From Acidithiobacillus acidisediminis (GTDB lineage Bacteria; Pseudomonadota; Gammaproteobacteria; Acidithiobacillales; Acidithiobacillaceae): a stretch of DNA of 64,000 nucleotides. The stretch spans positions 310,001 through 374,000 of the forward strand of contig NZ_JALQCS010000001.1 of NCBI RefSeq assembly GCF_023277115.1, in the 5' to 3' direction. The notes under the pieces were generated by a model. That model was not told where the DNA came from, did no database searches, and saw only the letters and a program-made list of their open reading frames with translations. The translations under genes and the position numbers were made by a program. This document shows positions 44,997 to 58,329 of the stretch, piece by piece; position 1 is the stretch's first letter, and every line of letters begins with the position of its first letter.

Positions 44997-45668
44997 TTAC
45001 TGTAACAAGGGTAAGAGTTCGCGCAGTGTATCGATAACCGCATCCGCTGCCAAGTCGGCGAGGGGCATGTCGCCACGATATCCGTAACTGACACAGACCA
45101 CCGGCATTCCGGCGGCCCGTGCAGCCTGGGTATCATTGATCGAGTCGCCCACTAGAACCCCTTCTTCCGGGCTCAGCTCGAAGTGCTTGGCGGCATGGGT
45201 CAAGGGTAGAGGATCGGGTTTTTTGCGCGGTAAACTGTCACCGGAAAGCACCAGCGCAAAATAGTCGCGCAGCCCCAGACGCTCCAAGAGCGGTTCGGTA
45301 AACTGTCCCGCCTTGTTGGTGATACAGACCAGCTTGCGGCCCTGCGCGCGCAGCTCTTCCAAGGCCGTCTTCACCCCTGGATAGACCACGCTCTGCTCGG
45401 TCAGATGCGCGCCATAGTAGGCGGAAAAGATGGGCATCGCGGCATCCAGCTCTGCCTCCGATGGCTCAGCCTCGATAGCGAGAGCACGGCGCATCAGTTC
45501 GCGCACCCCGTTACCGATAAAACCACGAATGACGGGCATGGGCGCTGGCTGTCGCCCTATGCTTTGCAGCACATGATTGGCCGCGCCAGCAAGATCCGGA
45601 GCGGTGTCGATCAGCGTACCATCAAGATCGATGAGCACCATACGGGCGGAAAAGCGAGATTCTTGCAC
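44997..45668 (-). CDS. gph: Phosphoglycolate phosphatase (cbbZ)
   Basis: HAD phosphatase removing 2-phosphoglycolate, the oxygenase side-product of RuBisCO. The 223-residue product has motif I IDLDGTLIDTAPDL, a helical cap, and motif IV VGDSINDTQAARAAG. Position directly after rpe fits the cbbE-cbbZ pair of the Acidithiobacillus cbb3 operon. Confidence 0.92.
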   Translation of the reverse strand: MQESRFSARMVLIDLDGTLIDTAPDLAGAANHVLQSIGRQPAPMPVIRGFIGNGVRELMRRALAIEAEPSEAELDAAMPIFSAYYGAHLTEQSVVYPGVKTALEELRAQGRKLVCITNKAGQFTEPLLERLGLRDYFALVLSGDSLPRKKPDPLPLTHAAKHFELSPEEGVLVGDSINDTQAARAAGMPVVCVSYGYRGDMPLADLAADAVIDTLRELLPLLQ

Positions 45669-45685
45669 CGTCTTCTTCTCCCGAT

Positions 45686-46348
45686 TCAGCCGGCCAAGGC
45701 AGCGCGGAAGGCGGCTATGGTGGCGTGGTAGTCCGAAGTGTTGTAGATGGCGCTGCCAGCCACAAACACGTCCGCACCCGCGTCCGCCACCTGGCGCACA
45801 TTGTTGACCTTGATTCCACCGTCGACTTCGAGTTCGATGGCCTTGCCCGTGGCATCGATGCGTTTCCGGATGGCCTCGATCTTGCGCAAGCTGTAATCAA
45901 TGAAACTTTGCCCACCGAAACCTGGATTGACACTCATCACCAGCACTAGATCAATATTTTCCAGGACATAATCCAGCACCTCGAGGGGGGTTGCCGGGTT
46001 CAGCGAGACGCCGGCCTTGCAGCCGAGACTGTGAATGAGCTGAATGGTGCGATCGAGGTGAATGGTGCCCTCGGGGTGTACGGTGATGATGTTCGCTCCC
46101 GCCTTGGCAAATTCCGGGATGATGGCATCTACGGGCGAAATCATCAGATGGACATCGAGGGGTTTCTGGGTATGCGGCTTGATCGCAGCAGCTACCAGGG
46201 GCCCGATGGTAAGGTTGGGGACGAAGTGATTGTCCATCACGTCGACATGAATGTAGTCCGCACCAGCCTCATCGACAGCACGCACTTCTTCACCCAGACG
46301 AGCAAAGTCGGCAGACAGAATAGAGGGAGAAATCTTGTATTGCGTCAT
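45686..46348 (-). CDS. rpe: Ribulose-phosphate 3-epimerase (cbbE)
   Basis: Interconverts ribulose-5-P and xylulose-5-P. The 220-residue TIM barrel has [42 protein letters not shown] and VDGGIK with the metal-binding His/Asp set. 17 bases before gph. Confidence 0.95.
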   Translation of the reverse strand: MTQYKISPSILSADFARLGEEVRAVDEAGADYIHVDVMDNHFVPNLTIGPLVAAAIKPHTQKPLDVHLMISPVDAIIPEFAKAGANIITVHPEGTIHLDRTIQLIHSLGCKAGVSLNPATPLEVLDYVLENIDLVLVMSVNPGFGGQSFIDYSLRKIEAIRKRIDATGKAIELEVDGGIKVNNVRQVADAGADVFVAGSAIYNTSDYHATIAAFRAALAG

Positions 46349-46432
46349 GGAATAAGCTCCTGTACAGACGATTGGAGCGCCCGCAGGCGCCCCAATTCAC
46401 GTATTATCCGTCCGTGCTAGCGGACACCGAAC

Positions 46433-47503
46433 TCAAACGCCCTTCACCCGCGGGTCGAGGTCGCCTGCCTTGTACTTCTTGACCATGGTATCCATCGGAA
46501 TGGCCTTGATCTTGCTGGCCTGCCCTGCGGAACCAAAGGCCTCGTAGCGCGCCTTGCAGATATCGCGCATGGCATCAAGGGATGCGGTCAGGAACTTCCG
46601 TGGATCGAAGTTCTTCGGGTTCTTGTACAGGCTCTGCCGGACGGCACCGGTTGCGGCAAGACGCAGATCGGTATCGATATTGACCTTGCGCACCCCGTAC
46701 TTGATGCCTTCCTGAATTTCTTCCACCGGCACACCATAGGTTTCACCGATGTCGCCGCCAAACTCGTGGATGATCTTCAGCCAGTCCTGCGGCACCGAGC
46801 TGGAACCGTGCATGACCAGATGGGTATCGGGGATCCGCTCGTGGATTTCCTTGACGCGGTCGATGCGCAGAATCTTGCCGGTTGGCGGCTGGGTGAACTT
46901 GTACGCACCATGACTGGTGCCAATGGCAATGGCCAGGGCATCAAGCTTGGTCGACTTGACAAACTGGGCGGCCTCCTCGGGGTCGGTCAGGAGCTGGTCG
47001 TGGCTCAGGCAGCCTTCCGCACCCACGCCATCCTCCTCGCCAGCCATGCCGGTTTCCAGCGAGCCCAGACAGCCCAACTCACCCTCGACGGTTACGCCAA
47101 CGGCGTGTGCCATTTCCACCACCTTGGCGGTAACGGCGACGTTGTAGTCGTAGCTAGCCGGAGTCTTGGCGTCTTCCAGCAGGGATCCATCCATCATCAC
47201 GCTGGTGAAACCAGAGCGGATGGCCTGGATACAGACTGCGGGGCTCGCGCCATGGTCTTGGTGCAGGACAACGGGAATGTCTGGGTACTCCTCAACAGCA
47301 GCGAGGATGAGGTGGCGCAGAAAGGGCTCACCGGCATATTTCCTTGCGCCCGCAGAGGCCTGCAGAATCACCGGCGCGTCAACGGCGGCAGCCGCCTCCA
47401 TGATCGCGCGCACCTGCTCCAGATTGTTGACGTTGAAGGCGGGAATGCCATACCCGTGCTCGGCGGCGTGATCGAGCAATTGCCGCATGGATACCATTGC
47501 CAT
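46433..47503 (-). CDS. fba: Fructose-bisphosphate aldolase, class II (cbbA)
   Basis: Zinc aldolase used in both glycolysis and the Calvin cycle (also for sedoheptulose bisphosphate). The 356-residue product has [19 protein letters not shown] and [11 protein letters not shown] with the zinc ligands. ATG 47503 follows GAGG at nine bases. An in-frame second Met at MVSM is possible. Confidence 0.95.
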   Translation of the reverse strand: MAMVSMRQLLDHAAEHGYGIPAFNVNNLEQVRAIMEAAAAVDAPVILQASAGARKYAGEPFLRHLILAAVEEYPDIPVVLHQDHGASPAVCIQAIRSGFTSVMMDGSLLEDAKTPASYDYNVAVTAKVVEMAHAVGVTVEGELGCLGSLETGMAGEEDGVGAEGCLSHDQLLTDPEEAAQFVKSTKLDALAIAIGTSHGAYKFTQPPTGKILRIDRVKEIHERIPDTHLVMHGSSSVPQDWLKIIHEFGGDIGETYGVPVEEIQEGIKYGVRKVNIDTDLRLAATGAVRQSLYKNPKNFDPRKFLTASLDAMRDICKARYEAFGSAGQASKIKAIPMDTMVKKYKAGDLDPRVKGV

Positions 47504-47538
47504 AGCTGTTTACCTCGTTGACAGGAAAAAATGTCTCT

Positions 47539-48975
47539 TTACACCTGACCGGCGGCGCCCACGCGCACCAGTTTCAGGGTGTTGGTTCCCCCCGGCGCAC
47601 CAATGGGCTCGCCGATGGTGATCAAAATCAAGTCGCCGTCCCGGACCACGCCCCGGCGTCGCAACTCGTCTTCTGCCGCACGCATGACCTGCAACGGGTC
47701 GTCATGTCGGCTCTGCGGAAAGTTTACGGGATGAACACCACGATACAAGGTCACCTTGCGTCGCGTGTAGACCTGAGGGGTGAGGGCGTAGATCGGCACC
47801 CGGGAGTCAGCGCGGGAAAGCCAGAGGGCGGTCGAACCACTCTCGGTGAAGGCCGCAATAGCCGCAATGGGGGCGCGCTGTGTCGCGAGGATCGCGGCAG
47901 CGGCAATCGTCTCGTCCACGCGCTCCAGCGCCCGATCAAAAATCGGCTCATCGACATCACAAGGCATCTGCCGTTCGACTTCCAGACAGGTACGGGCCAT
48001 GGCCGCCACGGCTTCGACGGGATATTGACCGGAGGCAGTCTCGGCAGAGAGCATGACGGCATCCGTACCATCCAGCACCGCGTTGGCGACGTCGGAGACC
48101 TCGGCACGCGTCGGGATAGGCTGATGAATCATCGATTCCATCATCTGTGTTGCTGTGATGGTGATGCGGTGATAACGATGCGCCATGGCGATGATGCGTT
48201 TCTGTACTGGGGGCACGGCGGCATCGCCAATCTCCACCCCCAGGTCCCCGCGCGCCACCATTACCGCCTCGGAGGCCTGCAAGATTTCCTCGATCGCTTC
48301 CACGGCTTCTGCACGCTCGATCTTCGCTACCAGAGCGCCGTGCCCACCGGCCTCGCGAAAGAGTCGCCGCGCCTCGTCCATGTCGGCACCACTACGCGGG
48401 AACGATACGGCTAGGTAATCGGCCTCCAGTTGCGCCGCAGTAATGATGTCCTGGCGATCCTTATCAGTCAGGGCCGGGGCGGTGAGCCCCCCACCAGCAC
48501 GGTTGATCCCCTTGTTGTTGGAGAGTTCCCCCCCCTGCACCACGCGGGTATGAATCTCGTTCCCCTGTACCTGGTCGACCCAGAGCACGATCATCCCATC
48601 GTTGAGTAGCAGGGTGGCACCGCGCTCTACATCCTTCACCAGTTGCGGGTAGGTAACCCCAACCCGGGTCTGATCACCCAGCTCACAGTGGATATCGAGG
48701 ATGAAAGGGTCGCCTTCACGCAGCTGGATCTTTCCTTCGGCAAACTTGCCGATGCGGATCTTCGGCCCTTGCAGATCGGCCAAGATCCCGATCGCCCGGC
48801 TATGGGCTCGCGCACGCTCGCGCACCAGCTCCGCCGCGCGCAGGTGCTGCTCTGCCGTGCCGTGGGAAAAATTGAGACGCACCACATCCAAGCCCGCCTC
48901 AATGAGCCGATCGATAATCTCGGCAGAGCTACTGGCGGGCCCTAAGGTCGCAACGATCTTGGTGCGGCGAATCAT
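47539..48975 (-). CDS. pyk: Pyruvate kinase
   Basis: Final step of glycolysis, drawing fixed carbon to pyruvate. The 478-residue product starts MIRRTKIVATLGPASSS, and has LNFSHG, the Lys in LVAKIERAEAVE and MVARGDLGVEIG. Open frame extends upstream through pgk's tail but ATG 48975, four bases after the pgk stop, fits the family start. Confidence 0.95.
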   Translation of the reverse strand: MIRRTKIVATLGPASSSAEIIDRLIEAGLDVVRLNFSHGTAEQHLRAAELVRERARAHSRAIGILADLQGPKIRIGKFAEGKIQLREGDPFILDIHCELGDQTRVGVTYPQLVKDVERGATLLLNDGMIVLWVDQVQGNEIHTRVVQGGELSNNKGINRAGGGLTAPALTDKDRQDIITAAQLEADYLAVSFPRSGADMDEARRLFREAGGHGALVAKIERAEAVEAIEEILQASEAVMVARGDLGVEIGDAAVPPVQKRIIAMAHRYHRITITATQMMESMIHQPIPTRAEVSDVANAVLDGTDAVMLSAETASGQYPVEAVAAMARTCLEVERQMPCDVDEPIFDRALERVDETIAAAAILATQRAPIAAIAAFTESGSTALWLSRADSRVPIYALTPQVYTRRKVTLYRGVHPVNFPQSRHDDPLQVMRAAEDELRRRGVVRDGDLILITIGEPIGAPGGTNTLKLVRVGAAGQV

Positions 48976-48979
48976 GGAT

Positions 48980-50176
48980 CTACCCCCGGGCTCGGGCCGC
49001 AAGAATTTCAAACGCGGGCAATGTCTTCCCCTCCAGAACCTCGAGGAAGGCGCCACCCCCAGTGGAGATGTAGCCGACCCGATCGGCAATGCCATACTTG
49101 GCAATGGCCGCGAGAGTGTCGCCGCCGCCAGCGATGGAGAACCCAGCACTACTGGCGATCGCTTCGGCGATGGCCTTGGTACCGTGGGCAAAGGCATCGA
49201 ACTCGAAGACTCCGACCGGGCCATTCCAGACAATGGTGCCCGCCGCCCGCAACTTGTCCGCCAATTCGGCGGCTGTCTTCGGGCCGATGTCGAGGATCAT
49301 GTCGTCGTCACTCACTTCGCTCGCCGATTTCACGGTAGCCTTGGCATCGGCGGCAAAGCGGTCCGCAACGACCACATCGACGGGGATCGGTACCTCGGCG
49401 CCGCGCGCCTTCATTTTTTCGATCACCTTCTTCGCCTCATCAACCAGATCCGCCTCTGCGAGGCTCTTGCCAATGGGCATACCACAAGCGAGCAGGAAGG
49501 TATTGGCAATGCCACCGCCGACGATCAATCCGTCCACCTTGTCCGCCAGACTCTGCAGAATGGTGAGCTTGGTCGACACCTTGGAACCGGCAACAATGGC
49601 AATCAAGGGACGTTTGGGATTGGCCAGCGCGCGGTTGATGGCGTCGATCTCCGCCGCCAACAGTGGGCCCGCACAGGCGATGGGCGCGTACTGGGCGATG
49701 CCGTAGGTACTCGCTTCCGCACGATGCGCGGTGCCGAAGGCGTCATGCACAAAAATGTCACAGAGCTTGGCATATTTCCGCGCCAAGGTCTCGTCGTTTT
49801 TCTTCTCCCCCTTGTTCAGGCGGCAATTTTCCAGCATGACGACTTCGCCAGGATGCAGTTCAAAGCCTCCATCGACCCAGTTCTGCTGCAAGCGCACAGG
49901 TTTGCCCAGCAGCTCGCCCATGCGCTTGGCCACTGGGGCGAGGGAGTCCTGCGGACGGTACTCTCCCTCCGTCGGCCGTCCAAGGTGGGAGGTGATCATC
50001 ACCGCCGCACCGGCATCGAGAGCCATCTGCACTGCTGGGGCAGAGGCCCGTACCCGGGTGTCCTCGGTGATTTCCCCCGCATCATTGAGAGGAACATTCA
50101 GATCGGCGCGGATGAAGACGCGCTTGCCGCGCGCCTCCCCCCGCTGGCAGATATCAGCAAAGGTCAGGATCTGCAT
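48980..50176 (-). CDS. pgk: Phosphoglycerate kinase (cbbK)
   Basis: Phosphorylates 3-phosphoglycerate in the reductive cycle. The 398-residue product has [31 protein letters not shown] and the C-terminal GGGDTLAAI glycine loop. Lies 14 bases after gap and 4 bases before pyk. Confidence 0.96.
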   Translation of the reverse strand: MQILTFADICQRGEARGKRVFIRADLNVPLNDAGEITEDTRVRASAPAVQMALDAGAAVMITSHLGRPTEGEYRPQDSLAPVAKRMGELLGKPVRLQQNWVDGGFELHPGEVVMLENCRLNKGEKKNDETLARKYAKLCDIFVHDAFGTAHRAEASTYGIAQYAPIACAGPLLAAEIDAINRALANPKRPLIAIVAGSKVSTKLTILQSLADKVDGLIVGGGIANTFLLACGMPIGKSLAEADLVDEAKKVIEKMKARGAEVPIPVDVVVADRFAADAKATVKSASEVSDDDMILDIGPKTAAELADKLRAAGTIVWNGPVGVFEFDAFAHGTKAIAEAIASSAGFSIAGGGDTLAAIAKYGIADRVGYISTGGGAFLEVLEGKTLPAFEILAARARG

Positions 50177-50190
50177 CTCGCTTTCCCCGT

Positions 50191-51231
<1,041 letters not shown>

Positions 51232-53229
51232 TTACAGGGCCTGGAAACGTGCCACCACGTTATCTGCCGTGAACCCGAATTTCTCAAAGAGCACAGCCGC
51301 CGGAGCCGAGGCACCAAAATGATCGACGCCAAGCACGCCCCCCTGCAGGCCCACATATTTGTACCAGAGGCCGGTAGTACCGGCCTCAATGGCCAAACGC
51401 TTGGCAACCTTCTGGGGCAAGACGCTCTCCCGGTATTCTGCATCCTGGGCATCAAAGAGTTCCAGACAGGGCAGGGATACCACCCGAACCTGCACCCCCT
51501 GCTCCGCAAGCTTGGCCTGGGCGGCAAGGGCGAGCTCCACTTCGGAACCCGTGGCCAAGAGGATACCCTGGGCCGGACCTTGCGCATCTTTCACCACATA
51601 ACCACCACGGCGGATACCAGCCACGGTGGCATCACTGTGCGGTAACGACGGCAGATTTTGCCGGCTCAGGGCCAGCAGGCTGGGTGATTTCTCCTGCTTC
51701 ACCGCCGACTCCCAGGCGATGGCGGTCTCGACCGCATCGGCCGGACGCCAGACGTGCAGGTTGGGAATCAAGCGCAGACTATTCACCTGTTCGATCGGTT
51801 GATGGGTGGGGCCATCTTCGCCCAAGCCAATGGAATCGTGGGTCATGACATAGACCACGCGCAGGCCCATGAGGGCCGACATGCGAATGGCATTCCGGCT
51901 GTAATCGGAGAAAATCAGGAAGGTGCCACCGAAGGGCAGGAAACCGCCGTAGAGGGTGACGCCATTCATGATCGCCGACATGCCAAACTCGCGCACCCCA
52001 TAATGGATGTAATTGCCATCGACCTTGGCCTTGCCAATATCTTCGGCTTCTTTCCAGCGGGTGTTGTTGGAGGGGCTCAGATCCGCCGATCCGCCAATGA
52101 ACTCTGGCAGCGCAGCCGCAATCCCTTGGATCGTCTTCCCTGAGGCGACACGGGTAGCGATCTTGGGTGACTCGGTGCGGAAATCCGCAATGACTTTGGC
52201 GATAGCCGCATCAAAGGCGGGACTTGGAACGCCACGCAAGCGGCGCTCAAACTCCGCCGCATCGCTCGGGAAAGCGGACTTGTAAGCAGCAAATTTTTCT
52301 TGCCAAGCAGCTTCCGCCGCCTTGCCCTTGGCGCGCGCATCCCAGCCTTGGTAGATCTCCTGCGGCACAAAAAACGCCTCATTGGACGGCCAGCCCAAGT
52401 GTTTGCGCGTGGCCGCAACCTCGTCTGCACCCAACGCTGCTCCGTGTACATCGTGGGTTCCTGCCTTGTTGGGCGAACCCTCTCCAATCACCGTCTTGCA
52501 ACAGATCAGTGTCGGCTTGCTGGCCTGTGCACGCGCCTCCACGATGGCCGTCTTCACGGCCTGGGGATCGTGGCCATTCACGTTGCGGATCACATGCCAA
52601 CCATAGGCCTCGAAACGTGCGGGAGTATCGTCTGCAAACCAGTTGTCGACATGGCCATCGATAGAAATGTTATTGTCGTCGTAGAAACACACCAGCTTGT
52701 TTAGGCCCCACACTCCCGCCAAGGAGCAGGCCTCGTGGGAAACGCCTTCCATGAGGCAGCCGTCGCCAAGAAACACGTAGGTGTAGTTATCAACGATTTC
52801 GTGTCCGGCGCGATTGAATTGCTTGGCCAATAAACGCTCAGCCAGCGCCATGCCCACACCATTCGCCAACCCTTGCCCGAGCGGGCCGGTCGTGGTTTCG
52901 ACGCCGGGGGTATCTCGATATTCAGGATGCCCCGGGGTCTTGCTGTGCCACTGGCGGAAGGACTTGAGGTCGTCAAGAGAAAGGTCGTAGCCCGTCAGAT
53001 GGAGCAGCGCATACTGCAACATCGACCCATGACCGTTGGACAGCAGAAAGCGGTCGCGCCCTGGCCAATGCGGATTGGCGGGATTGTGGACGAGGAAGTC
53101 GTTCCACAACACTTCCGCGATGTCTGCCATGCCCATCGGCATCCCTGGATGGCCAGAATTGGCCTTTTCGACAGCGTCCATACTCAGGACACGAATGGCA
53201 TTGGCGAGGTCCGTGCGATTCACAGTCAT
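51232..53229 (-). CDS. tkt: Transketolase (cbbT)
   Basis: Thiamine-diphosphate enzyme regenerating pentose phosphates. The 665-residue product has [13 protein letters not shown], the ThDP motif [13 protein letters not shown] ... YDDNNIS, and [18 protein letters not shown] in the pyrimidine domain. ATG 53229 has AAGGAGCT upstream; the longer reading to 53370 is rejected. Confidence 0.96.
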   Translation of the reverse strand: MTVNRTDLANAIRVLSMDAVEKANSGHPGMPMGMADIAEVLWNDFLVHNPANPHWPGRDRFLLSNGHGSMLQYALLHLTGYDLSLDDLKSFRQWHSKTPGHPEYRDTPGVETTTGPLGQGLANGVGMALAERLLAKQFNRAGHEIVDNYTYVFLGDGCLMEGVSHEACSLAGVWGLNKLVCFYDDNNISIDGHVDNWFADDTPARFEAYGWHVIRNVNGHDPQAVKTAIVEARAQASKPTLICCKTVIGEGSPNKAGTHDVHGAALGADEVAATRKHLGWPSNEAFFVPQEIYQGWDARAKGKAAEAAWQEKFAAYKSAFPSDAAEFERRLRGVPSPAFDAAIAKVIADFRTESPKIATRVASGKTIQGIAAALPEFIGGSADLSPSNNTRWKEAEDIGKAKVDGNYIHYGVREFGMSAIMNGVTLYGGFLPFGGTFLIFSDYSRNAIRMSALMGLRVVYVMTHDSIGLGEDGPTHQPIEQVNSLRLIPNLHVWRPADAVETAIAWESAVKQEKSPSLLALSRQNLPSLPHSDATVAGIRRGGYVVKDAQGPAQGILLATGSEVELALAAQAKLAEQGVQVRVVSLPCLELFDAQDAEYRESVLPQKVAKRLAIEAGTTGLWYKYVGLQGGVLGVDHFGASAPAAVLFEKFGFTADNVVARFQAL

Positions 53230-53287
53230 GCAAAGCTCCTTAAGAGGGCGACCCGAATACGGCCGGTCGCTGGTTCCAAGATAAAAA

Positions 53288-54235
53288 TCAGTCGTCGGCC
53301 CGCTGGTGGGTGCGCACCCGGCGCAAAATACCATCGTGACCAGAAATGACGAGGCTCTCACTCTCGACAAAGAAATGGGATCGGGAGACGCCGTCCAGGA
53401 TATCGCCGCTGGTCAGACCCGTCGCGACAAAGAGGACATCGTCACTGGCGACCAGCTCGTCACGCCCAAGCCAACGGCCCACCTGCAGGCCCGCCTCGGC
53501 GATCGCTTCCGCCTCACCCGGCTTCTGCGGTGCAAGGGCGCCGAACATGTCGGCACCCATGGCGCGGGCGGCGCAAGCCGTGATCACGCCCTCCGGCGTG
53601 CCACCAATGCCCATCATCGCATCGACCTTGGTACCCAGCGCTGCCATGATGCCGCCACTGACATCGCCGTCGGTCTGCAGGCGGACGGTTGCGCCAGCTG
53701 CCTGGATCTCCCGGATCATGGCCTCGTGACGGGGTTTTTTGAGCAGAAAGATGCGCAGCTCCTTGACGTCTTTCCCAAGAGCCTTGGCCAAGGCCTGCAA
53801 CTTATCTTTCATGGGCGCCGCGGGATCGATCTTGCCGCGCGCCGGCGCCGGGACCACCAGCTTGTCCATGTAGAACGCCGGTCCTGGACGGAACATGCTG
53901 CCCTTGGGGGCAGCGGCCAGCACGCAAATAGATCCTGGCATCCCCTGGGCGAGAAAGGTCGTGCCCTCTACGGGGTCGACAGCAATATCCACTTCCGGTC
54001 CGCTGCCCGAGCCCACCGCTTCGCCATTGTAGAGCATCGGCGCCTCGTCCTTTTCCCCCTCACCGATTACCACTGTGCCGCGCATGGGCACCTGTGCAAT
54101 CGCGGCGCGCATGGCGTCCACCGCCGCACCATCCCCGAGCTCCTTCTCTCCCCGGCCAATCCAGCTGCTGGCAGCACGGGCTGCAGATTCGGTAACGGGA
54201 AGTAGGCTAAGAGCCAGATTACGGATGGTGGCCAT
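53288..54235 (-). CDS. glpX: Class II fructose-1,6-bisphosphatase (cbbF)
   Basis: GlpX-type phosphatase for fructose (and probably sedoheptulose) bisphosphate in the Calvin cycle. The 315-residue product has [39 protein letters not shown] and [15 protein letters not shown]. First of the core cbb genes, 58 bases before tkt. Confidence 0.94.
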   Translation of the reverse strand: MATIRNLALSLLPVTESAARAASSWIGRGEKELGDGAAVDAMRAAIAQVPMRGTVVIGEGEKDEAPMLYNGEAVGSGSGPEVDIAVDPVEGTTFLAQGMPGSICVLAAAPKGSMFRPGPAFYMDKLVVPAPARGKIDPAAPMKDKLQALAKALGKDVKELRIFLLKKPRHEAMIREIQAAGATVRLQTDGDVSGGIMAALGTKVDAMMGIGGTPEGVITACAARAMGADMFGALAPQKPGEAEAIAEAGLQVGRWLGRDELVASDDVLFVATGLTSGDILDGVSRSHFFVESESLVISGHDGILRRVRTHQRADD

Positions 54236-54282
54236 GGGGGAAAATTCCTTCAGGTGGTAATTGAAATGGGTTCAAGCATAAA

Positions 54283-55098
54283 TCAAGCGCTGCTCTTTGG
54301 AAACTCAGCGCTGAGATAATCGCGCCAGGCCACGTGCAATTGCGGGTCGAGGGTGGCGAGGACAGAATGTTTTTGCAGGTCGCGGGGATCCAGGGCGGCT
54401 CCGTCCAAAGTGCTCATCTGGCCACCTGCCTCCTGCAGAATCAGGCTTCCGGCCGCGCGATCCCAAAGTTGCTGCGCACCGTGCAAGTAAAAATGATACC
54501 GCCCTGCCGCAAGCCAACTCCATTCCAACACGCAGCTCCCGAAATTTCGTTGGCTGTGGAAGGGTTGCTGCGTCACCAGGCGGAGCGCCAGTGCGTGGGT
54601 CAAGCGCTTGTAATCGACCACCCCCACAGCCGCTCGCAATTCCGGTGCTTCGCGCCTGTGCAGGCGCTGACCATTGAGAAAGGCACCGTCACCACGAATG
54701 GCCGTATACAGGTCCTTGCGCATCGGATCATAAATCCAAGCTTGCCGGGTTCCAGCGCTATCCAGCAGGGCCAGACTGATACCGAAGACCGGCACGCCGG
54801 CGGCGAAATTGCTCGTGCCATCCAAAGGATCCAGACACCAAAGCCGCTCCCTCGTTGCGAGAAGGGTTTGCTGTTCGCTGGCAGACATCTCCTCCCCCAG
54901 AAGAGGGATATCGGGGTAGCGTTGTGCCAAGCGCTCTTGCAAAAATTGCTGGCTGTCGAGGTCAGCGCTGGTGACGATGCTACCGTCTGGCTTGCGCGCA
55001 CTCGAAACCCGTTGATAACCAGGCAAGAGGATTTTCGCCGAGCAAGCTTGCAACTGCTCTGCAACCCAAGGATCATCGATGCGGTCTTGCGCAATCAT
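54283..55098 (-). CDS. Inositol monophosphatase family protein
   Basis: A 271-residue Mg/Li-sensitive-type phosphatase: GEEMSASE, WCLDPLDGTSNFAAGVP (metal-binding DPLDGT) and the C-terminal WDRAAGSLILQEAGG. In the Acidithiobacillus cbb3 operon a suhB-like gene precedes cbbF, and this is the same place. Substrate may be inositol phosphate, bisphosphonucleoside or a sugar bisphosphate; not determinable. ATG 55098 chosen; divergent from rsmE. Confidence 0.85.
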   Translation of the reverse strand: MIAQDRIDDPWVAEQLQACSAKILLPGYQRVSSARKPDGSIVTSADLDSQQFLQERLAQRYPDIPLLGEEMSASEQQTLLATRERLWCLDPLDGTSNFAAGVPVFGISLALLDSAGTRQAWIYDPMRKDLYTAIRGDGAFLNGQRLHRREAPELRAAVGVVDYKRLTHALALRLVTQQPFHSQRNFGSCVLEWSWLAAGRYHFYLHGAQQLWDRAAGSLILQEAGGQMSTLDGAALDPRDLQKHSVLATLDPQLHVAWRDYLSAEFPKSSA

Positions 55099-55179
55099 GG
55101 CGCTAGGATAAAGCAGACACGCTCTGCGGTCACTCTGCTGCACTTTTGCCCGGCGTCGCGTTCATGCTCCAATAGGCGC

Positions 55180-55911
55180 ATGCCCCGTATCCATCTGTTC
55201 ACCGAAACCCTGGCCGAGGCCGGGGAGTTTCTCCTGCCCGAGGCGGCCAGCCATCACCTGTTACGGGTGCTACGTGCCCGCCGCGGGCAGGAACTGACCC
55301 TATTCAGCGGCGACGGCCGGGAACAAGGCGCCAAGGTAGCGAGTGCGGAAGGTCAGCGCGCCCTCCTCGAAGTACAAGAAGCCTATCTTCGAGATACCGC
55401 AAGTCCTCTCCACATTACGCTAGCGGCCCCCGTATTGCGCGGCGAACGCTGGGACTGGTTACTGCAGAAAGCTGCGGAGCTGGGCGTTCAGAAGCTGCAA
55501 CCCCTGCATAGCCGTTTCTGTCAGGTGCCCTTGTCCGAGGCGCGCAATGAGAAACGACTACGGCGCTGGCGGGAAATTCTCGTTGCTGCAGCCGAACAGA
55601 GCCAAGCCACTCGCATCGTCCAGTTGGCTGAACCGTTACCCCTGGCCGAATACTTGCCACAGGCCCACAGCGAACTACGCTTGGTTTTTGACGCCGCCGC
55701 AAGGGAAGGACTTCGCTCCCTGTCGCCATTGGCAGCAGCGAGTGTGGAGTTACTGACCGGCCCGGAGGGGGGGCTCGCTGCAGAGGAGCTCGAGGCAGCC
55801 CAGGCAGCGGGCTTTCAGTTGCTTCGCTGTGGACCGCGAATTCTACGCGCCGAAACTGCGCCCATAGCGGCGTTAGCCATTCTCCAGGCGCAATGGGGGG
55901 ACATTGGTTGA
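55180..55911 (+). CDS. rsmE: 16S rRNA (uracil(1498)-N(3))-methyltransferase
   Basis: SPOUT-fold methyltransferase, 243 residues. Conserved [11 protein letters not shown] near the N-terminus, [22 protein letters not shown], and the knot motifs [14 protein letters not shown] and [11 protein letters not shown]-type (here [15 protein letters not shown]). ATG 55180 begins MPRIHLF, the family start; the open frame extends far upstream as an artefact. Confidence 0.94.
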   Translation: MPRIHLFTETLAEAGEFLLPEAASHHLLRVLRARRGQELTLFSGDGREQGAKVASAEGQRALLEVQEAYLRDTASPLHITLAAPVLRGERWDWLLQKAAELGVQKLQPLHSRFCQVPLSEARNEKRLRRWREILVAAAEQSQATRIVQLAEPLPLAEYLPQAHSELRLVFDAAAREGLRSLSPLAAASVELLTGPEGGLAAEELEAAQAAGFQLLRCGPRILRAETAPIAALAILQAQWGDIG

Positions 55912-55963
55912 CAGCAGGGCATTGGCGCCGGACCATGAGGAAAATTGCTTGGAGCCCAATCCG

Positions 55964-56914
55964 ATGGAAATCCTGTTAGCGAACCCGCGCGGCTTTTGTG
56001 CTGGTGTCAATCGTGCCATCCAGATTGTCGAACGTGCCCTGGAGTTGTTTGGCGCGCCGATCTATGTTCGTCATGAGGTGGTGCATAACCGGCATGTGGT
56101 GGACGACCTGCGCAATCGTGGCGCGATTTTTGTCGAAGAACTGGACGAGATCCCCGACGGCGCAACGGTGATCTTCAGTGCCCATGGCGTTCCCCTGGCG
56201 GTACGACAAGCCGCCGAGGCTCGCGGTCTGAGCGTTTTCGATGCCACCTGCCCCTTGGTGACCAAAGTCCATATGGAGGTCAAGAAGTACAGTCGGGAGG
56301 GGATGGAAATGGTGCTCATCGGACACGCCGGCCATCCCGAGGTAGAGGGCACCATGGGCCAAGTCGAAAGTGGGATGATGTATTTGGTGTCTAACGTCGA
56401 GGATGTGGCGCGCCTGCGCCCACGCGATCCAGAGCGCCTTGCCTACATTACCCAGACCACCTTGAGTATGGATGACACCGCTGAGGTCATTCAGGCCTTG
56501 CGTGCGCGTTTTCCCGCGATTCAAGGGCCGAAGAAGGACGACATTTGTTATGCCACGCAGAATCGTCAGGACGCGGTGAAGAAGCTCGTGCCCGATGTAG
56601 AAATCCTGCTAGTCGTCGGTGCGCCCAACAGTTCCAATTCCAGCCGTCTCGCCGAGCTGGGCCTGCGCCTGGGTACGGTGACGCACCTGATTGAGGATGC
56701 ATCGCAAATGCGCAAGGAGTGGTTCAGTGGCAATCCGCGCATCGGTATCAGCGCGGGGGCCTCGGCACCGGAGAGCCTGGTCCAGGAGATCATCGTCACG
56801 CTGGAATCCTGGGGCGCGCAAAAGCCGCAGGAATTGCCGGGCGTGGAGGAGAAGGTGATCTTCAGTCTGCCCTTGGCCCTCAGTCAGGCAAAGCCAGTCG
56901 AGAATCCGCGCTAA
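55964..56914 (+). CDS. ispH: 4-hydroxy-3-methylbut-2-enyl diphosphate reductase
   Basis: Last enzyme of the MEP isoprenoid pathway, a [4Fe-4S] reductase making IPP and DMAPP. The 316-residue product has the three cluster Cys in RGFCAGV, DATCPLV and [10 protein letters not shown], and the HGVP and AGHPEVEG motifs. ATG 55964 gives [15 protein letters not shown]; upstream codons overlap rsmE. Ends convergently with rmuC. Confidence 0.95.
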   Translation: MEILLANPRGFCAGVNRAIQIVERALELFGAPIYVRHEVVHNRHVVDDLRNRGAIFVEELDEIPDGATVIFSAHGVPLAVRQAAEARGLSVFDATCPLVTKVHMEVKKYSREGMEMVLIGHAGHPEVEGTMGQVESGMMYLVSNVEDVARLRPRDPERLAYITQTTLSMDDTAEVIQALRARFPAIQGPKKDDICYATQNRQDAVKKLVPDVEILLVVGAPNSSNSSRLAELGLRLGTVTHLIEDASQMRKEWFSGNPRIGISAGASAPESLVQEIIVTLESWGAQKPQELPGVEEKVIFSLPLALSQAKPVENPR

Positions 56915-58314
56915 GCCTCTTCGTCACCTTCGCGTACGGCTGATCCGCGCACCAACAAATCCACGGGTTCCAAAGCGGGGATCTCGCGCTCACTAGGGGT
57001 AGCACCCAGTTCAGGAAATCTCCGCGCCGAAACCATAACCCGGGTTTCCAGCGACGCCGTCGCCTGATTGTAGGACTGCACCGCACTCTGCAGCTGCTTG
57101 CCGAGCTTCGACCAATGCCCGCTCAAGGTAAGCAAGCGATCATGCAGCTCACGCCCCAATGAGCTGATGGCCTGCGCATTACTGGCCACCGCCTCCTGGC
57201 GCCAGCCATAAGCGGCAGCCCGCAGCAGGGCGATCAAGGTGGTGGGTGTGGCGACAATGACCTTTTGCTCCATTCCATACTCAATCAGACTCGGATCACT
57301 CTGCAAGGCGGCACTAAAAAAGTCCTCTCCCGGCAGGAACAGGACAACGAACTCCGGACTGCCAGGCAGCTGTTCCCAGTACGATTTCTTGCCCAACTGC
57401 TGCAGGTGCGTGCGCAGTTCCGCCGCATGCTTTAGCAAATAGCGCTGGCGCTCCGCATCATCTGACGCCTCCACTGCATGCAAATAGGCATTCAGCGGCG
57501 CCTTGGCGTCAACGATAATCTGCTTATCTCCCGGCAAGCGTACGAGGAGATCGGGACGTTGCACTCCATCGTCGCTGTGCAGCGAGGCTTGTTCCACAAA
57601 ATCACAGTGCGCCAGCATCCCCGCCATTTCGACCACACGACGCAGTTGCATCTCCCCCCAGCGACCACGGGCGGCCGGTTGACGCAGGGCCTTGACCAGG
57701 GCCGCAGTTTCTTCGTGCAGGCGAGGTAGATGATCCTGCACCAACCCCCGCAACTGCTCTGTCAGGGCGCTGTAGGCGCTATTGCGCACCTGCTCCAGAC
57801 CATCCAGACGCTCGTTCATTTTGCCGAGGGACTCACGGATCGGGGTGACGAGCTGCCCAAAGCTGTTTTGCCGACCCTCCCAATCCTGGCGCGCCTGCTC
57901 CTGGAAGCGAGCCAGATTTTCTTGGGCCAAGCGCAGAAAATCCTCATTATTGCGCCGCAGGGCGTCGCTCGATAGGGCAGCGAAGGCCTGACTCAGCCGC
58001 TCCTGCGCCTCGCTCAATACCTGCTGCCGTTCCTCGCCACGTTCACGCTCTTGCCGCAAACGCTCTTGCAATTCAGCGAATTGCACGCGTGTATGCTGTA
58101 ATTCATTCCCTAGGGATTGGGCTTCTTCCCGTCCTTGCCGCAGTGATCCCTCTAACTGCCGGCATGAAGCCTGCTGTTGCGCGAGATTTTGTTCGGCAGC
58201 TGCAAGACGCGACTGCCAAGTCTGGCGCTCTGCACGCCACCAGAGCCAAAGTACAAAAGCCCCCAGCAGAACTCCGACAACAAACGCAAGGGCAATCCAA
58301 GCTGGGGGCAGCAT
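56911..58314 (-). CDS. rmuC: DNA recombination protein RmuC
   Basis: A 467-residue protein: N-terminal membrane segment (about 5-27), long coiled coil (about 30-200) and the RmuC nuclease-like domain with [39 protein letters not shown] and [17 protein letters not shown]. Limits rearrangements at inverted repeats. 15 bases after mscL on the same strand, so co-transcribed with it. Confidence 0.92.
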   Translation of the reverse strand: MLPPAWIALAFVVGVLLGAFVLWLWWRAERQTWQSRLAAAEQNLAQQQASCRQLEGSLRQGREEAQSLGNELQHTRVQFAELQERLRQERERGEERQQVLSEAQERLSQAFAALSSDALRRNNEDFLRLAQENLARFQEQARQDWEGRQNSFGQLVTPIRESLGKMNERLDGLEQVRNSAYSALTEQLRGLVQDHLPRLHEETAALVKALRQPAARGRWGEMQLRRVVEMAGMLAHCDFVEQASLHSDDGVQRPDLLVRLPGDKQIIVDAKAPLNAYLHAVEASDDAERQRYLLKHAAELRTHLQQLGKKSYWEQLPGSPEFVVLFLPGEDFFSAALQSDPSLIEYGMEQKVIVATPTTLIALLRAAAYGWRQEAVASNAQAISSLGRELHDRLLTLSGHWSKLGKQLQSAVQSYNQATASLETRVMVSARRFPELGATPSEREIPALEPVDLLVRGSAVREGDEEA

Positions 58315-58329
58315 TACGCTGTGATGATC

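Noticed and set aside
54334-55179. Long upstream extension of rsmE and similar long frames antisense to the cbb genes
   Set aside because: They are open only because the high-GC coding strand opposite (suhB-like and others) lacks stops; start motifs of the true genes decide against them.
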